64,000 nucleotides of DNA from Burkholderia sp. L27(2015) (GTDB lineage: Bacteria > Pseudomonadota > Gammaproteobacteria > Burkholderiales > Burkholderiaceae), in the NCBI RefSeq assembly GCF_009765705.1, contig NZ_LMUX01000021.1, forward strand, positions 227,606-291,605, read 5' to 3'. Made by a program: the position numbers and the translations under genes. Below the pieces are notes generated by a model. It saw only the letters and a list, made by a program, of their open reading frames with translations. It was not told where the DNA came from and searched no databases. This document shows, piece after piece, positions 1-9,658 of the stretch (its first letter is position 1; the number at the start of each line of letters is the position of its first letter).

Positions 1-13
1 AACAGCAAAGTGA
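1..13 (+). CDS. C-terminal end of an upstream CDS (probably livG)
   Basis: A reading frame entering the window ends with TGA at 11-13. Its stop overlaps the GTG start of livF as GTGA, the usual coupling between the two ATPase genes (livG-livF) of branched-chain amino-acid ABC transporters. Only three residues are visible, so the identity rests on position alone. Confidence 0.35.
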
Positions 14-738
14 GCCAGAATATTGGCGGGGCTATGCTACAGGTCAAGGGCTTGAAGGTGTCGTACGGCGGGATCCAGGCGGTGAAGGGCGTGGACCTGG
101 AGGTGCGCGAGGGCGAGTTGGTGACGTTGATCGGCGCGAACGGGGCGGGCAAGACCACCACGATGAAGGCGATCACGGGGATCAAGAGCTGGGCGGGCGG
201 CGATATCGTGTATCGGGGCGAGTCGATCAAGGCGGTGCCGTCCTATGAGCTGCTCAAGCGCGGCTTGGCGATGGTGCCGGAGGGCCGGGGGATCTTTGCG
301 CGCATGACGATCCTGGAGAACATGCAAATGGGCGCGTACTTGCGCAACGACACGGACGAGATCCAGAAGGACGTGGAGCGCATGTTCGGGTTCTTCCCAC
401 GCTTGAAGGAGCGTGCGGCGCAACTGGCGGGCACCTTGTCGGGGGGCGAGCAGCAGATGCTGGCGATGGCGCGCGCGATCATCAGCCGGCCCAAGCTGTT
501 GTTGCTCGACGAGCCGTCGATGGGGCTCTCGCCGATCATGGTGGAGAAGATCTTCGAGGTGGTGCGTGAGATAGCCAAGGAGGGCTTGACGGTGTTGCTG
601 GTGGAGCAGAATGCGCGCCTGGCGCTCAAAGCAGCTACCCGTGGCTATGTGATGGACTCGGGGCTGGTGACCATGTCCGGTGATGCTAAAGACATGCTCG
701 ATGATCCCAAGGTGCGCGCGGCTTACTTGGGCGAATGA
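10..738 (+). CDS. livF: Branched-chain amino-acid ABC transporter, ATP-binding protein LivF
   Basis: This is a 242-residue cytoplasmic ATPase that would energise uptake of leucine, isoleucine and valine (or related amides) with LivG, LivH, LivM and a periplasmic binding protein. The Walker A motif GANGAGKTT is near residue 43, the ABC signature LSGGEQQ near 144 and the Walker B segment LLLLDEPSMGLSP near 163, followed by a switch histidine region reduced to LVEQN, as is normal for LivF. Length and motif order are typical. The GTG start at 10 overlaps the preceding stop and gives an N-terminus of the usual LivF kind; an in-frame ATG at 34 is the alternative. The rest of the transporter lies outside the window. 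Confidence 0.93.
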   Translation: MSQNIGGAMLQVKGLKVSYGGIQAVKGVDLEVREGELVTLIGANGAGKTTTMKAITGIKSWAGGDIVYRGESIKAVPSYELLKRGLAMVPEGRGIFARMTILENMQMGAYLRNDTDEIQKDVERMFGFFPRLKERAAQLAGTLSGGEQQMLAMARAIISRPKLLLLDEPSMGLSPIMVEKIFEVVREIAKEGLTVLLVEQNARLALKAATRGYVMDSGLVTMSGDAKDMLDDPKVRAAYLGE

Positions 739-752
739 GTGGGCGAATGAGT
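729..752 (+). repeat. 12-bp perfect tandem duplication across the livF stop
   Basis: The 12-mer GGGCGAATGAGT occurs twice in tandem (729-740 and 741-752), and the first copy contains the livF TGA. The following sequence to about 850 is a loose continuation of the same GNATGAGT-like words. It is one of several duplications in this window placed at stop codons. Confidence 0.85.
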
Positions 753-853
753 GGGTGAGTTGGTGAACAAGTACGTAAATGCGTCGGCGTATGAGTGAGT
801 CGCTAAATACGTAGATGAATGAGCCGGTGTAAGAGTAGACGAAGGAGTAAAAC

Positions 854-2608
854 ATGGAATTGCTCGACGACCGCACACCGCCCTACTCGCCTGCGTATTC
901 GACCACGCCGTCGACTACGCATCCTGCTGCAGCGAAACCGTCGCCTGCAGCGAAGGAACATGCAGCGATACCAGCGACCGAACCGGCCGCATCCCAACGC
1001 GACGCCACCTCCACCGCAGTATCTCAGGGCAACGCGTCCTCTAGCCTGTCGGTGAAAGCGACCTTGCGGCTGGCCTTCGCCAGCCTGTTGGTCGGCACCG
1101 TGTTGATCGGCAGCATTGCGCTGGTGCAGATTCATAGCATCGGCAGTTCGACGCAATTGATCTACGACCAAGGCTATATCGCCAGCACCGCCGCCGAGGA
1201 AGCGCGTGGCTACGTGCTGCGCGCCAGCCGCGCGCAAAAATCGTTGCTCACGGCGTCCACGGCCAAGGAGCGCGACGAACTGGGCGCCGAGATTTCCGGC
1301 GACCTGAGCAACATCAATCAGCAGCTCGCCACGATCCAGGCACTGTCACGCGACGCCGACAACATCGATCTGGACAAGCAATTGGCCAAAGCGGTGGGCG
1401 GCTGGAGCACGGACCTCAGCGCCTTCGTCAAGCTGGTGAAGGATCAACCGCTCGATCTCTCGCAGATGAACTGGCAGGTCGGCATGATGGATGTGTCCTT
1501 GCTGGTGGAAACCGGCAAGCTCGAAAAGATCGTCGATCAGTTGGTGGCCAAGCGCGGCACCGCGGCCAAAGGAGCGCTCAATAGCGCCAATCAGATCTAC
1601 GGCACCTCCTTCCTGTTGATGGCGGTGATGACCGGTGTGTTGATGGTGCTCACCTACTTCGTCAGCGCCTGGGTCGGACGGCGCTTGACGCGTCAATTGG
1701 GTGGCGAGCCGATTTATGCCAAGAAAATCGCAGGACACATCGCCAGCGGCAACCTGGCGGGCGAAATCGCGCTGGGGCCTAAAGACCAATCGAGCATGTT
1801 GCATGCGCTCAAGCAAATGCAAGTGGGCCTCTCGACAACGGTAGGAGAAATTGCCGCGAGCGCCGAGGCCATCGCACTGGCTTCGAGCGAGATTTCGACG
1901 GGCAACGTCGACCTATCGGACCGCACCGAACAGCAAGCCGGTTCACTGGAAAAGACCGCGGCCAGCATGGACCAGCTCACCGCGACCGTGCGCAGAAACG
2001 CGGACAATGCGAAACAAGCGAGCGTGCTCGCCAGCAACGCCTCGGACATCGCAGCCAAAGGCGGCGTCGTGGTGAACCGCGTAGTCAGCACCATGACCGA
2101 GATCAACGACAGCGCGCGCAATATTCGCGACATCGTGGGCGTGATCGAAAGCATCGCGTTTCAGACCAATATTCTTGCGTTGAATGCCGCCGTGGAAGCG
2201 GCCCGCGCCGGTGAACAAGGGCGCGGCTTCGCCGTGGTTGCGACCGAAGTGCGCAACCTGGCACAACGCAGCGCCACCGCCGCCAAGGAAATCAAGACAT
2301 TGATCGGGACCTCGGTGTCGCGAGTCGCGAACGGGTCCACCTTGGCCGAAGAGGCCGGGCGAACCATGAGCGAAGTCGTGGCCGCAGTGGCGCATGTCAC
2401 GGCCATCATCGGCGAGATCTCGGCGGCTTCGACCGAGCAAAGCGCCGATATCGACGAAATCAACCACGCCATCGTGCAAATGGACGCAAACACGCAGCAA
2501 AACAGCGCCCTGGTCGAGCAAGCCGCAGCGGCGGCGCAATCGCTCGACGATCAAGCCAGGATACTGAAGCGCTTGGTCGGTAAATTCCAGCTCGGGGCAC
2601 GGCAATAG
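854..2608 (+). CDS. Methyl-accepting chemotaxis protein
   Basis: The 584-residue protein is a chemoreceptor. It has a first membrane helix at about residues 70-92, a periplasmic four-helix sensor to about 250, a second membrane helix at about 252-276, a HAMP region, and a signalling domain whose conserved hairpin tip ([20 protein letters not shown]) lies near 431-450. An unusual Pro/Ala/Thr-rich segment of about 65 residues precedes the first membrane helix. The start at 854 follows AGGAG-like sequence (GAAGGAGTAAAAC), so the extension is probably translated, although a later start cannot be excluded. No CheR-binding pentapeptide is seen at the C-terminus. The ligand cannot be inferred. It stands alone between livF and a tRNA. 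Confidence 0.92.
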   Translation: MELLDDRTPPYSPAYSTTPSTTHPAAAKPSPAAKEHAAIPATEPAASQRDATSTAVSQGNASSSLSVKATLRLAFASLLVGTVLIGSIALVQIHSIGSSTQLIYDQGYIASTAAEEARGYVLRASRAQKSLLTASTAKERDELGAEISGDLSNINQQLATIQALSRDADNIDLDKQLAKAVGGWSTDLSAFVKLVKDQPLDLSQMNWQVGMMDVSLLVETGKLEKIVDQLVAKRGTAAKGALNSANQIYGTSFLLMAVMTGVLMVLTYFVSAWVGRRLTRQLGGEPIYAKKIAGHIASGNLAGEIALGPKDQSSMLHALKQMQVGLSTTVGEIAASAEAIALASSEISTGNVDLSDRTEQQAGSLEKTAASMDQLTATVRRNADNAKQASVLASNASDIAAKGGVVVNRVVSTMTEINDSARNIRDIVGVIESIAFQTNILALNAAVEAARAGEQGRGFAVVATEVRNLAQRSATAAKEIKTLIGTSVSRVANGSTLAEEAGRTMSEVVAAVAHVTAIIGEISAASTEQSADIDEINHAIVQMDANTQQNSALVEQAAAAAQSLDDQARILKRLVGKFQLGARQ

Positions 2609-2648
2609 GGTTGAAACAGCGGCCGTCGCACTACGTCATCACGAGGGC

Positions 2649-2677
2649 TTCCCAAACGGCTTTCTCTTTGGTAGAAT
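2649..2677 (+). promoter_or_regulatory. Putative promoter of tRNA-Thr
   Basis: A TTCCCA (-35-like, 2649-2654) and TAGAAT (-10-like, 2672-2677) pair with a 17-bp spacer lies about 45 bases before the tRNA. It is assigned by eye from spacing and position only. Confidence 0.4.
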
Positions 2678-2721
2678 CGCTGGCTCTGTCGTAAGGCGTT
2701 TTTTTACGGCGGGAACGGTAA

Positions 2722-2797
2722 GCCGAAGTAGCTCAGACGGTAGAGCAGCGCATTCGTAATGCGAAGGTCGGGGGTTCGATTCCTCTCTTCGGCACCA
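2722..2797 (+). tRNA. tRNA-Thr (anticodon CGT)
   Basis: The 76-base sequence folds as a cloverleaf with acceptor stem GCCGAAG (2722-2728) paired to CTTCGGC (2787-2793), discriminator A and an encoded CCA (2795-2797). The anticodon loop TTCGTAA carries CGT, reading ACG threonine codons. D-loop, anticodon arm and TTCGATTCC T-loop closely match the E. coli thrW tRNA as I know it. A terminator follows 17 bases downstream, so it is a single-gene transcript. Confidence 0.96.
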
Positions 2798-2813
2798 GTA
2801 GAATTAAACACTT

Positions 2814-2843
2814 AGCCCAGCCATCGAGCTGGGCTTTTTGTTT
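2814..2843 (+). terminator. Rho-independent terminator after tRNA-Thr
   Basis: A perfect 8-bp stem AGCCCAGC (2814-2821) / GCTGGGCT (2828-2835) with a 6-base loop is followed by a T-rich tail (TTTTGTTTT). It ends the tRNA transcript. Confidence 0.9.
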
Positions 2844-2860
2844 TCTGGAATCCGCGTAAT

Positions 2861-2896
2861 CGCTGTGATGCCTACCCGCGCTGTGATGCCTACCCG
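2861..2896 (+). repeat. 18-bp perfect tandem duplication
   Basis: The 18-mer CGCTGTGATGCCTACCCG is repeated exactly (2861-2878, 2879-2896), ending two bases before the stop codon of the minus-strand PBP gene. It does not encode a visible product and looks like a replication-slippage duplication. Confidence 0.9.
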
Positions 2897-2897
2897 A

Positions 2898-5800
2898 TTA
2901 CCCCGTCGACTTGACCGAGGAGTCCCATGCCTCGCGCGTGTCGCGATCGATGAGCGGTGCCAGCGCCGGCGCGAGCGACTTGAGTAACTGCACGGCAAGC
3001 GCACTCGTATAATCGTAGCGCGCCGCATAGGGCTCGTGCACAGACGCGGTAATCACGCCAAAGAAACGGCCGCCGATCACGAAGACGAAGGTCGCAGTTC
3101 GGTTGACCTTGCGCGATTCGATCAAGCGTCCGCCGCGCGCGAAGATGCCGAAGCGCTGATCGCCAGTCCCGGTCTTCCCGTACACCTCAAGCGTGCGGCC
3201 GTTCGACATCGGCATGCCATCCGCCAGCCGTTTCGCGGTGCCGCCAAGCACGACATCGCGCAACAAGCCGTGAACCACATCGACAATCTCAGGTGGCAGC
3301 ATTGCGGGCCCGGTGTCGGGCGATCGCGCGAAATGGGTCTCATAGGGCGTACTCTTCGCGAACTCCAACTCTGTGACCATCTGCGACGGCAGCATCTTGC
3401 CGCCGTCCGCAATGATGCCGATCAGTTGCGCGAGAGCCGCAGGCCGGTCACCCGACGCCCCGATCGCCGCAGCATACGATGGCGTCACGGTTGCAAAGGG
3501 ATAGCCGAGTGCGCGCCACGATTTGCCGATTTCATCAAACGCGCGCAGTTCGACCATGCGTTTGATTCGGCGATCCTGCGTTGCGTGGTAACGCGTCTTG
3601 AAGAGCCACGAATACGAAGCGAACCGCACATCGCCGCTGGCAGTCTGCACTTCCTGCTCCGTCACGCTCGGATGATCGCGCAGGTAGTTAGCCACCCACA
3701 GCTCAAGCGGATGCACGCTTGCGATATAGCCACGGTCGTTCAAATTGAATTTATCGACGCCGTATTTCACATACAGCTTTGCAAGGTCCTCGGGCGACAG
3801 TGACGCCGCCGGCGTGCCTTTCAACGCGGCGCGCATATGAGCGTCGAACCACGCCTCGGATTCATCAGGCGCCACGCTGCGCAGCACCGTGGCTATCTTC
3901 GGCGGCGACTTGCGCACATTCACCAGCAGCGCGGCAAGCGCTCCGTCCGGTGTCTTGCCGTGATATTTGGCGTAGAACCGATGCACATACACGCGGCTTT
4001 CCTGATCGGCAAAGCGCGTGAGATAGGTGCGCCGCGACGCGGGGTCGTCGAGCCATTGCGATGTGGGACCCGCGGTCTGGATCATTTCGTAATGCACGAT
4101 GTCGCGCATCAGGCGCACGAACACCAGGTTGACCGAATGTTGGAACGCACGATGCAAGGTCAGGATGCGGCCATTGTCTGTCGCCTCGAAATTGGTGAAA
4201 GCCTGCGCACCGCCGCCTGTATAAAACGTCTCGCCGGCACCTGCAGAATACTTGCGCTCGACGGCCGCTTCGAGCATCGCGCTCAGTGTACGGTTCGACG
4301 TGTGCGACAAATAATCGAGCGCCCAGCGCGTCAATAGGTCCAGCTTGTCGGGTTTGACGGCGCGCAGCTCATCGACGCTCATCGCCGCATAGCGCTTGTG
4401 CAGCGTTGTCATGATTTGCAGGTAGGTGATCAGCGTGCGCAGTTTTGCGGTTGAACCGAGATTCAGGCGCGCTCCCTGGTTGATATCGAACGGCTGATTC
4501 ACGCTGTCGGTTTGCACACGTACGAGGTTTGCGCCGTCGTGCCGCTCGAACAGCGTGAAGCTGTACGCGATTTTCGACGTGTCGTCCTTGGTACGCAGCA
4601 TTTCGTAGCCGTACAGGCCCGCCGCTCTCGCGCCGCCGGGTGTGGTCGCGAGTGCAAGCCGTTCGCTGACTGCCTGCTGCACGGAGTCGTCAAGCGCCGC
4701 CCGGGCGGTGAGGTCGAGGCGGTCGAGCGCGTAGAAGCTCTGCACGCCGAGCGCGGCAAGCAGGTTCGCGCGCACTGCCGTGACCGCCTTGCGCGTGACG
4801 AAGGACGCTTCCGGGGGCGCAGGCGTCGTACGCTTGAGCTCAAGATGGGCTGCCAGTGCGGCGTCGCGCAGAGCCGGCGAAATGATCCCGTTCGTGGCGA
4901 GCAGGCGTAGATAGCTGTTTGTCGAGCGTTCCAGCGCAGGGTTGCTATGGCGCAGAAAGTACGACGGTGCGCGCTGCGCGACGATCAGCGACAGTACCTG
5001 CTTGAATGCGAGCGCCTGGGCGTCGAGGGTGCCGACGGGGGTGTCGGCAGAAGCGGGTGCCATCAGGAGGCGGTTGATCTCATCGAAGTCACGCCCATAC
5101 CAAGCGGAAAGGCCGTCGCCCAAACCGGCGATTTCACCGATGCCGGGCTGCGCGGCCAGCGGCACCGAGTTCAGGTAATGCACCACGATCTGCTCACGCG
5201 CCGGCATCGTTTCCGCTCCACCGAGGTAGGCGCGCACCGATGCAGAGGCGATTTGCCGCAATTTTTCCGATGGTGACACGGTGCGTCCGCCCGGCGAATG
5301 GCGGAATTTTTCGAGTTGGGTGGCAAGCGTGCTGCCGCCTGGCGTGGACTGCCGATTATTGACCAGCCGCGCACCTTGGTCGAGCAGCGCATGGCCAAAG
5401 CGGCCCCAGTCGATTGCCGGGTTGCGGTTGGGCTGATCCGCATCGAGTAGATTGCGGTCTTCAATGAATGTCAGCGCGTTGACGATCAGCGCAGGAACCG
5501 CGTCGAAGCTACCGTAGATCCGCGCCGGATAACGTGCGTCATAAAGCAGCGCGCCGGTCTCATCGAAGAGCCGAAGGCCCGCCTGATCCTTTTCGTCGTA
5601 CGGTAGAAAGAGGCCTTTATCGGCCACGGACGCCATCGTCGCGGAATCATGCGCTTGGGCGGTTACACCGAGGCCACGTTCGAGCAACCGCTTTTCGAAG
5701 ATCGGTAACGACGCATAGCCCAGACGCTCGTCGTAGGGCCCCTCTGCTGAGGGAAACCGGATGGTGTCGCTGGGGCCGTCGGCGACGGCGAAGTTAATGT

Positions 5801-5981
5801 CTTGCCCCAGTTCGGACAGATAAGTCGCCTGCAGCCGGGAGGTTTCAACTTCGATCTGGACGAGTCGGCCCGCGATCACAATGGCTGCCAGGAAAGCGAC
5901 GAGCAATACCCATTTGAGCCACCACAAGAGTGGCACGGTGCCTATGGTGCGAAGCGGAAACCGGACCGATAGCCGATTCAT
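2898..5981 (-). CDS. Divergent class A penicillin-binding protein (transglycosylase/transpeptidase)
   Basis: The 1027-residue inner-membrane protein has one N-terminal membrane anchor (about residues 18-40) and a large periplasmic part. A GT51-type glycosyltransferase region follows, with motif 1 IEDRNLL near 172 and GGSTLATQ further on. The transpeptidase domain shows SxxK (STAK, near 508), SxN (SVN, near 614) and KTGTG (near 935). It would polymerise and crosslink peptidoglycan. The first GT51 motif lacks the usual FF and His residues, and the segment that normally reads RKxxE is EKLRQ, so glycosyltransferase activity is uncertain while the transpeptidase triad is complete. The ATG at 5981 was preferred over one ten codons upstream because it places the basic N-terminus next to the anchor. 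Confidence 0.85.
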   Translation of the reverse strand: MNRLSVRFPLRTIGTVPLLWWLKWVLLVAFLAAIVIAGRLVQIEVETSRLQATYLSELGQDINFAVADGPSDTIRFPSAEGPYDERLGYASLPIFEKRLLERGLGVTAQAHDSATMASVADKGLFLPYDEKDQAGLRLFDETGALLYDARYPARIYGSFDAVPALIVNALTFIEDRNLLDADQPNRNPAIDWGRFGHALLDQGARLVNNRQSTPGGSTLATQLEKFRHSPGGRTVSPSEKLRQIASASVRAYLGGAETMPAREQIVVHYLNSVPLAAQPGIGEIAGLGDGLSAWYGRDFDEINRLLMAPASADTPVGTLDAQALAFKQVLSLIVAQRAPSYFLRHSNPALERSTNSYLRLLATNGIISPALRDAALAAHLELKRTTPAPPEASFVTRKAVTAVRANLLAALGVQSFYALDRLDLTARAALDDSVQQAVSERLALATTPGGARAAGLYGYEMLRTKDDTSKIAYSFTLFERHDGANLVRVQTDSVNQPFDINQGARLNLGSTAKLRTLITYLQIMTTLHKRYAAMSVDELRAVKPDKLDLLTRWALDYLSHTSNRTLSAMLEAAVERKYSAGAGETFYTGGGAQAFTNFEATDNGRILTLHRAFQHSVNLVFVRLMRDIVHYEMIQTAGPTSQWLDDPASRRTYLTRFADQESRVYVHRFYAKYHGKTPDGALAALLVNVRKSPPKIATVLRSVAPDESEAWFDAHMRAALKGTPAASLSPEDLAKLYVKYGVDKFNLNDRGYIASVHPLELWVANYLRDHPSVTEQEVQTASGDVRFASYSWLFKTRYHATQDRRIKRMVELRAFDEIGKSWRALGYPFATVTPSYAAAIGASGDRPAALAQLIGIIADGGKMLPSQMVTELEFAKSTPYETHFARSPDTGPAMLPPEIVDVVHGLLRDVVLGGTAKRLADGMPMSNGRTLEVYGKTGTGDQRFGIFARGGRLIESRKVNRTATFVFVIGGRFFGVITASVHEPYAARYDYTSALAVQLLKSLAPALAPLIDRDTREAWDSSVKSTG

Positions 5982-6191
5982 GATGTGTTGCCTCGAGGCA
6001 GCTAGACCCAAGCCTTTTCCAGTCTAGCGCTTCCGCTCAGCGAACGACTACGGAATTTCCCTTGTGTTGTCCCAAAAACACTGTATTGATCCGGCCCCCT
6101 GCTGCGTGCCGGCTTTCCAGGCTATGCGAATCAATCGCTGAATGAGCGTGAGAATGAGGTGAGACGGGTCTGGGCGAGCTCGCCTCGCCTG

Positions 6192-6899
6192 TCACGCCGG
6201 CTCCATGCCGTGGGCAAGCTTGGCGGAGTCCGCCTGGGATGAAGCCAGAAACGAGAGCAGCGCCTGCGCAGCTTCTTGCTGCTGAGACGTCGCGCATAGG
6301 GCCCCCGAGAAGACGGTGATGATCTGGATCTCAGGCGGCAAAGAACCAATGACGTCGATTCCTGGCAGGTGCATCAACTCGCTCAATTGCTGGAAACCGA
6401 GTTCGACATCCCCTCGCGCTACGAGTGCCCCGACCGGAACACCAGGCGGCGCCTGTACGATACGCGGCGCGATGGTCTCGGCGATGCCCCAGTGCTCGAA
6501 CAGGCGAGTCAGATGCACACCGCTGGGCCCGGTTGAATACCCAATGCTGCGCGCAGCCAGGACGGTGTCCCGCATCGCCGCTTCAGTGTCGATAGCGGGC
6601 CGCGGCGCGCCGGCGGCCACCGCAATCGCCACGCCCGAACGGACCAGGTCGACTCGGCTGCCCGGAACAATCTGGCCAGCTGCGTCCAACTTATCGATCG
6701 CGTCGGCGGCAAGCACGACGATATCGAAGGGCTCGCCGCCCTGAACGCGCCGAGCCGCCTCGACGCCGCCGACCGATTCGATGACCACTCGTTGTCCTGA
6801 CGACCGTGCATATTGTTCGACCAGCTCAGTCAGCACAGCGCGAGTAGCCATCGACGAGATGCCGGTGACCGCCGTACCTGCGACTTGATCGTTGACCAT
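6192..6899 (-). CDS. ModA-like substrate-binding protein without signal peptide
   Basis: The 235-residue protein has the type 2 periplasmic-binding fold pattern of molybdate/sulfate-type solute-binding proteins: an early VIESVGG strand, a GEPFDIVVLAADAIDKL segment near 55-70, and a GYSTGPSGVHLTRLFEHWG hinge region near 118-136. It starts directly at MVNDQVAG with no hydrophobic leader and no neighbouring ModB/ModC genes, so it is probably cytoplasmic or its export signal has been lost. It stands alone between the PBP and a porin gene. A second signal-less protein of the same class is encoded at 60397-61092. Molybdate binding itself is not demonstrated. Confidence 0.7.
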   Translation of the reverse strand: MVNDQVAGTAVTGISSMATRAVLTELVEQYARSSGQRVVIESVGGVEAARRVQGGEPFDIVVLAADAIDKLDAAGQIVPGSRVDLVRSGVAIAVAAGAPRPAIDTEAAMRDTVLAARSIGYSTGPSGVHLTRLFEHWGIAETIAPRIVQAPPGVPVGALVARGDVELGFQQLSELMHLPGIDVIGSLPPEIQIITVFSGALCATSQQQEAAQALLSFLASSQADSAKLAHGMEPA

Positions 6900-6988
6900 G
6901 CTTACACCCCATTTAAAATGACCGATTCGATTACCTGCCTGATCCCACGCTGGCCATAAAAGCCATAAGCGGCAGCGCCGCCGCCCTT

Positions 6989-8089
6989 CTAGAAGGTGTG
7001 CTGTACGCCAACGCCGTATGTACTGCCCGATGGGTTACTCGTCAGCTTATCGTAGGAGTAAACCACATACACCTGCGTGCGCTTGGACAAAATGTAATCG
7101 TAGGCGATGCTGCCGGTATTGCGCACATTGCTGCTGGCGAGCAGTGCGGTATTTTTCGTGCGCGCCCATTCGGCAAGAATCACCGCAGACGGCGAGAGCG
7201 GCACGGATAGGCCCAGTTCATAAGTATGCGAACCGGTATCCACCGTGTTGTTACTGGTCGTTTGCGCCGCGCCGTAGACCTTGGCGAACCCGGCATCGTA
7301 CGCGGCACCGAGCAGGTACAGGTACTGCCCGCTCGAAGGCGCGATCGCGGCCGTACGGTCACGCTGTGCGGAGAAAACGGCCGTCAGCGGTCCATTCACG
7401 TAAGTCAGATGGAGACCCAGATCGTCGCGTCCCTGCTGACCCACCGTGGTGCTCACGCCATAGATGACCGTACCCGTCAGGCCACTGTAATTGGGCGTCA
7501 CATACTCGATGGCGTTTTGCCATACCGAGTCGCCGATCTGCGTATTGCTATAGCTCGCCGTGTACGACTGCACGATCAATGGCGAAAACACCACCGACGA
7601 GCCGAACGGGTTGACGAACTGCTGGTTGAGATAGGTCGGATTGGTCTGCTCGCCCAGCTTGAGCGTACCGTATGCGCCGGTCAGGCCGACATATGCATTG
7701 CGCGAAAAAAAGCCATCGGTCGTGTTCCGTCCCATCTGCCCCGTGTTCGGTCGAAAAAAGCTTTCGAGCGAGAAGATCACCGCATTGCCGCCGCCGATAT
7801 CCTCGCGCCCGCGTATGCCCCAGAACGACGTCGTCAGCCCCCCACCGCCTAACTGCACGGTGCTCGAACGTGTCGAGCTGAGTTTTGAGTTATCGACATA
7901 CGAGCCGATCAAGCCATACATCTGCACCGACGATGTCGACATCGTCGCAGCGCCTGCTGCCGCCTGTGAAGACTGGGCGTGCGCGACGCCAGTGGTCGCC
8001 GCCAGCCATGCCGCTGCGGTACAGGCTGCAACACAGGCGGTATTGAAACGCGAACCGTGTCGCGGGCCATTATTTTTTTTATATTTCAA
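6989..8089 (-). CDS. Gram-negative porin (outer-membrane beta-barrel)
   Basis: The protein is a general porin of the Burkholderiaceae OmpC-like family (366 residues from the proposed start). It has a signal peptide ending VAHA-QSS, a first strand SSVQMYGLIGSYVD, the motif FWGIRGREDIGGGNAVIFSLES typical of these trimeric porins, and a terminal aromatic residue in GVGVQHTF. No ATG in the frame gives a sensible signal peptide; a TTG at 8087-8089 preceded by GGAGA gives one starting MKYKKNNG. A run of eight A follows this start, and an out-of-frame ATG lies just after it, so a frame error or slippage at the run is possible. It may serve the dctA/amidohydrolase genes nearby. Confidence 0.85.
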   Translation of the reverse strand: MKYKKNNGPRHGSRFNTACVAACTAAAWLAATTGVAHAQSSQAAAGAATMSTSSVQMYGLIGSYVDNSKLSSTRSSTVQLGGGGLTTSFWGIRGREDIGGGNAVIFSLESFFRPNTGQMGRNTTDGFFSRNAYVGLTGAYGTLKLGEQTNPTYLNQQFVNPFGSSVVFSPLIVQSYTASYSNTQIGDSVWQNAIEYVTPNYSGLTGTVIYGVSTTVGQQGRDDLGLHLTYVNGPLTAVFSAQRDRTAAIAPSSGQYLYLLGAAYDAGFAKVYGAAQTTSNNTVDTGSHTYELGLSVPLSPSAVILAEWARTKNTALLASSNVRNTGSIAYDYILSKRTQVYVVYSYDKLTSNPSGSTYGVGVQHTF

Positions 8090-8199
8090 GTGCGTCTCCA
8101 AGCGAGTTATTTTTTTTGGGCGCAAGTGTCTCCGCTGCGTGCCGGGATTGCACACGCAGACTGCGGGACCCTCATACGTTTTTTGGGTTGGCTAGCCGG

Positions 8200-9501
8200 T
8201 CACCCCGTGCGTCGACGTGACATCTCGGCATTGAGCTTCGAACGATCGAGCTCGTGTTCCCATGCGGACACCACCAGCGTTGCGACGCCGTTACCGATCG
8301 TGTTGACGATCGCGAGCCCCGTCCCCATGAAGCGGTGAATGCCGAGGATCAGCACCATGCCGGACACGGGAATGAGCGGGAACACCAGCAGTGTCGACGT
8401 CAGCATCACGAATGCCGCGCCGGCGACGCCGCTCGCGCCTTTGGAGGTCAGCATTGCCACGCCGACCAAGGTCAGTTGCTGCGTCAGACTGAGTTCGATA
8501 TTGAACGCTTGCGCAATGAACAGCACTGCCATCGCCAGATAGATGTTGGTACCGTCGAGATTGAACGAATAACCGGCTGGAATCACGAGGCCCACCACCG
8601 ATTTCGAACAACCCAGCCGTTCGAGTTTTTCGAGCATCTGCGGCAGCGCAGCCTCGGAGGAACTCGTGCCCAGCACGATCAGGATTTCTTCGCGGATATA
8701 GCTCATGAAATGCAGGATGCTGAAACCGAGCAGCCGCGAAATCAAGCCCAGCACGACCAGCACGAAGACGACGAGCGTCACGTAGAACGAGCCGATCAGC
8801 TTGAGCAAAGGCAGCACCGCGCCGATGCCGTAGGTGCCGATCGTGAACGCAATCGAGCCGAAGGCGCCGATCGCGGCCACCTTCATGATGATGTGAACAA
8901 TGCCGAAAAACGTGTGGGCAATACGATCGATCATCGCGGTAAGCGGGCGCCCCCGCTCACCGGTAGCCGCCAGCGCGGCGCCGAACAGTACCGAGATCAA
9001 CAGGATCTGCAGCACGTTGCCGCTCGCGAACGCACTCGTGACAGTGTCCGGAATCAGGTGCATCAGAAAATCGACGGTGTTCTGCTGCTGCGCGGCCGTG
9101 GTGAACCCGGTCAGCGCTTTCGTGTCGATCGTCGCCGGATTCAGGTTGAAACCGGCGCCGGGCCGGAATATATGTCCGGCCACGAGTCCGATCACGAGCG
9201 ACAGCGTCGAGACAACTTCGAAATACAGTAGCGCCTTGCCGCCGACACGTCCGACCTTCTTCATGTCACCCATCCCGGCAATCCCGGTAACGACGGTGCA
9301 GAAAATGATAGGGCCGATCACCATCTTGATCAGCTTGATAAACGCGTCGCCAAGCGGCTTCATCTTCACCGCGAGCGACGGCGCAAAATGGCCGAGCAAC
9401 ACGCCGAGAATGATCGCGACGAACACGTGGAAATACAGCGTCCGGTAGAAGGGCTTCTTCGCGACGCCCGCAAGCGGCGTCATGACTGCACTGTCATTCA
9501 T
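8200..9501 (-). CDS. dctA: C4-dicarboxylate/proton symporter DctA
   Basis: The 433-residue inner-membrane protein belongs to the dicarboxylate/amino acid:cation symporter family and would take up succinate, fumarate, malate or similar acids. The serine-rich re-entrant motif [14 protein letters not shown], the [16 protein letters not shown] segment and the [13 protein letters not shown] segment are all present in order, and length is typical of DctA. It lies between a porin and a lactonase-like amidohydrolase on the same strand, which suggests import of the product or substrate of that enzyme. Confidence 0.93.
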   Translation of the reverse strand: MNDSAVMTPLAGVAKKPFYRTLYFHVFVAIILGVLLGHFAPSLAVKMKPLGDAFIKLIKMVIGPIIFCTVVTGIAGMGDMKKVGRVGGKALLYFEVVSTLSLVIGLVAGHIFRPGAGFNLNPATIDTKALTGFTTAAQQQNTVDFLMHLIPDTVTSAFASGNVLQILLISVLFGAALAATGERGRPLTAMIDRIAHTFFGIVHIIMKVAAIGAFGSIAFTIGTYGIGAVLPLLKLIGSFYVTLVVFVLVVLGLISRLLGFSILHFMSYIREEILIVLGTSSSEAALPQMLEKLERLGCSKSVVGLVIPAGYSFNLDGTNIYLAMAVLFIAQAFNIELSLTQQLTLVGVAMLTSKGASGVAGAAFVMLTSTLLVFPLIPVSGMVLILGIHRFMGTGLAIVNTIGNGVATLVVSAWEHELDRSKLNAEMSRRRTG

Positions 9502-9658
9502 GACGCCACTCCTGGACGCATGGCGTGGTGGTGCATGTACATCATCGTTGTCTCCTGACTTTGGGTTGTTGGCGCAAAGACGGTCTATCCCGGCTTTGCG
9601 CCTGCCATCTTGGCGTGGCAGTTCGAATGTTGCGATGTTGCTGTTCCGATGGGTTCGC

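Noticed and set aside
37..876. Long minus-strand frame antisense to livF
   Set aside because: It is a high-GC shadow frame with His/Arg-rich composition over a clear LivF coding region.
8254..9231. 325-residue plus-strand frame opposite dctA
   Set aside because: His/Gln/Arg-rich shadow of a conserved transporter gene.
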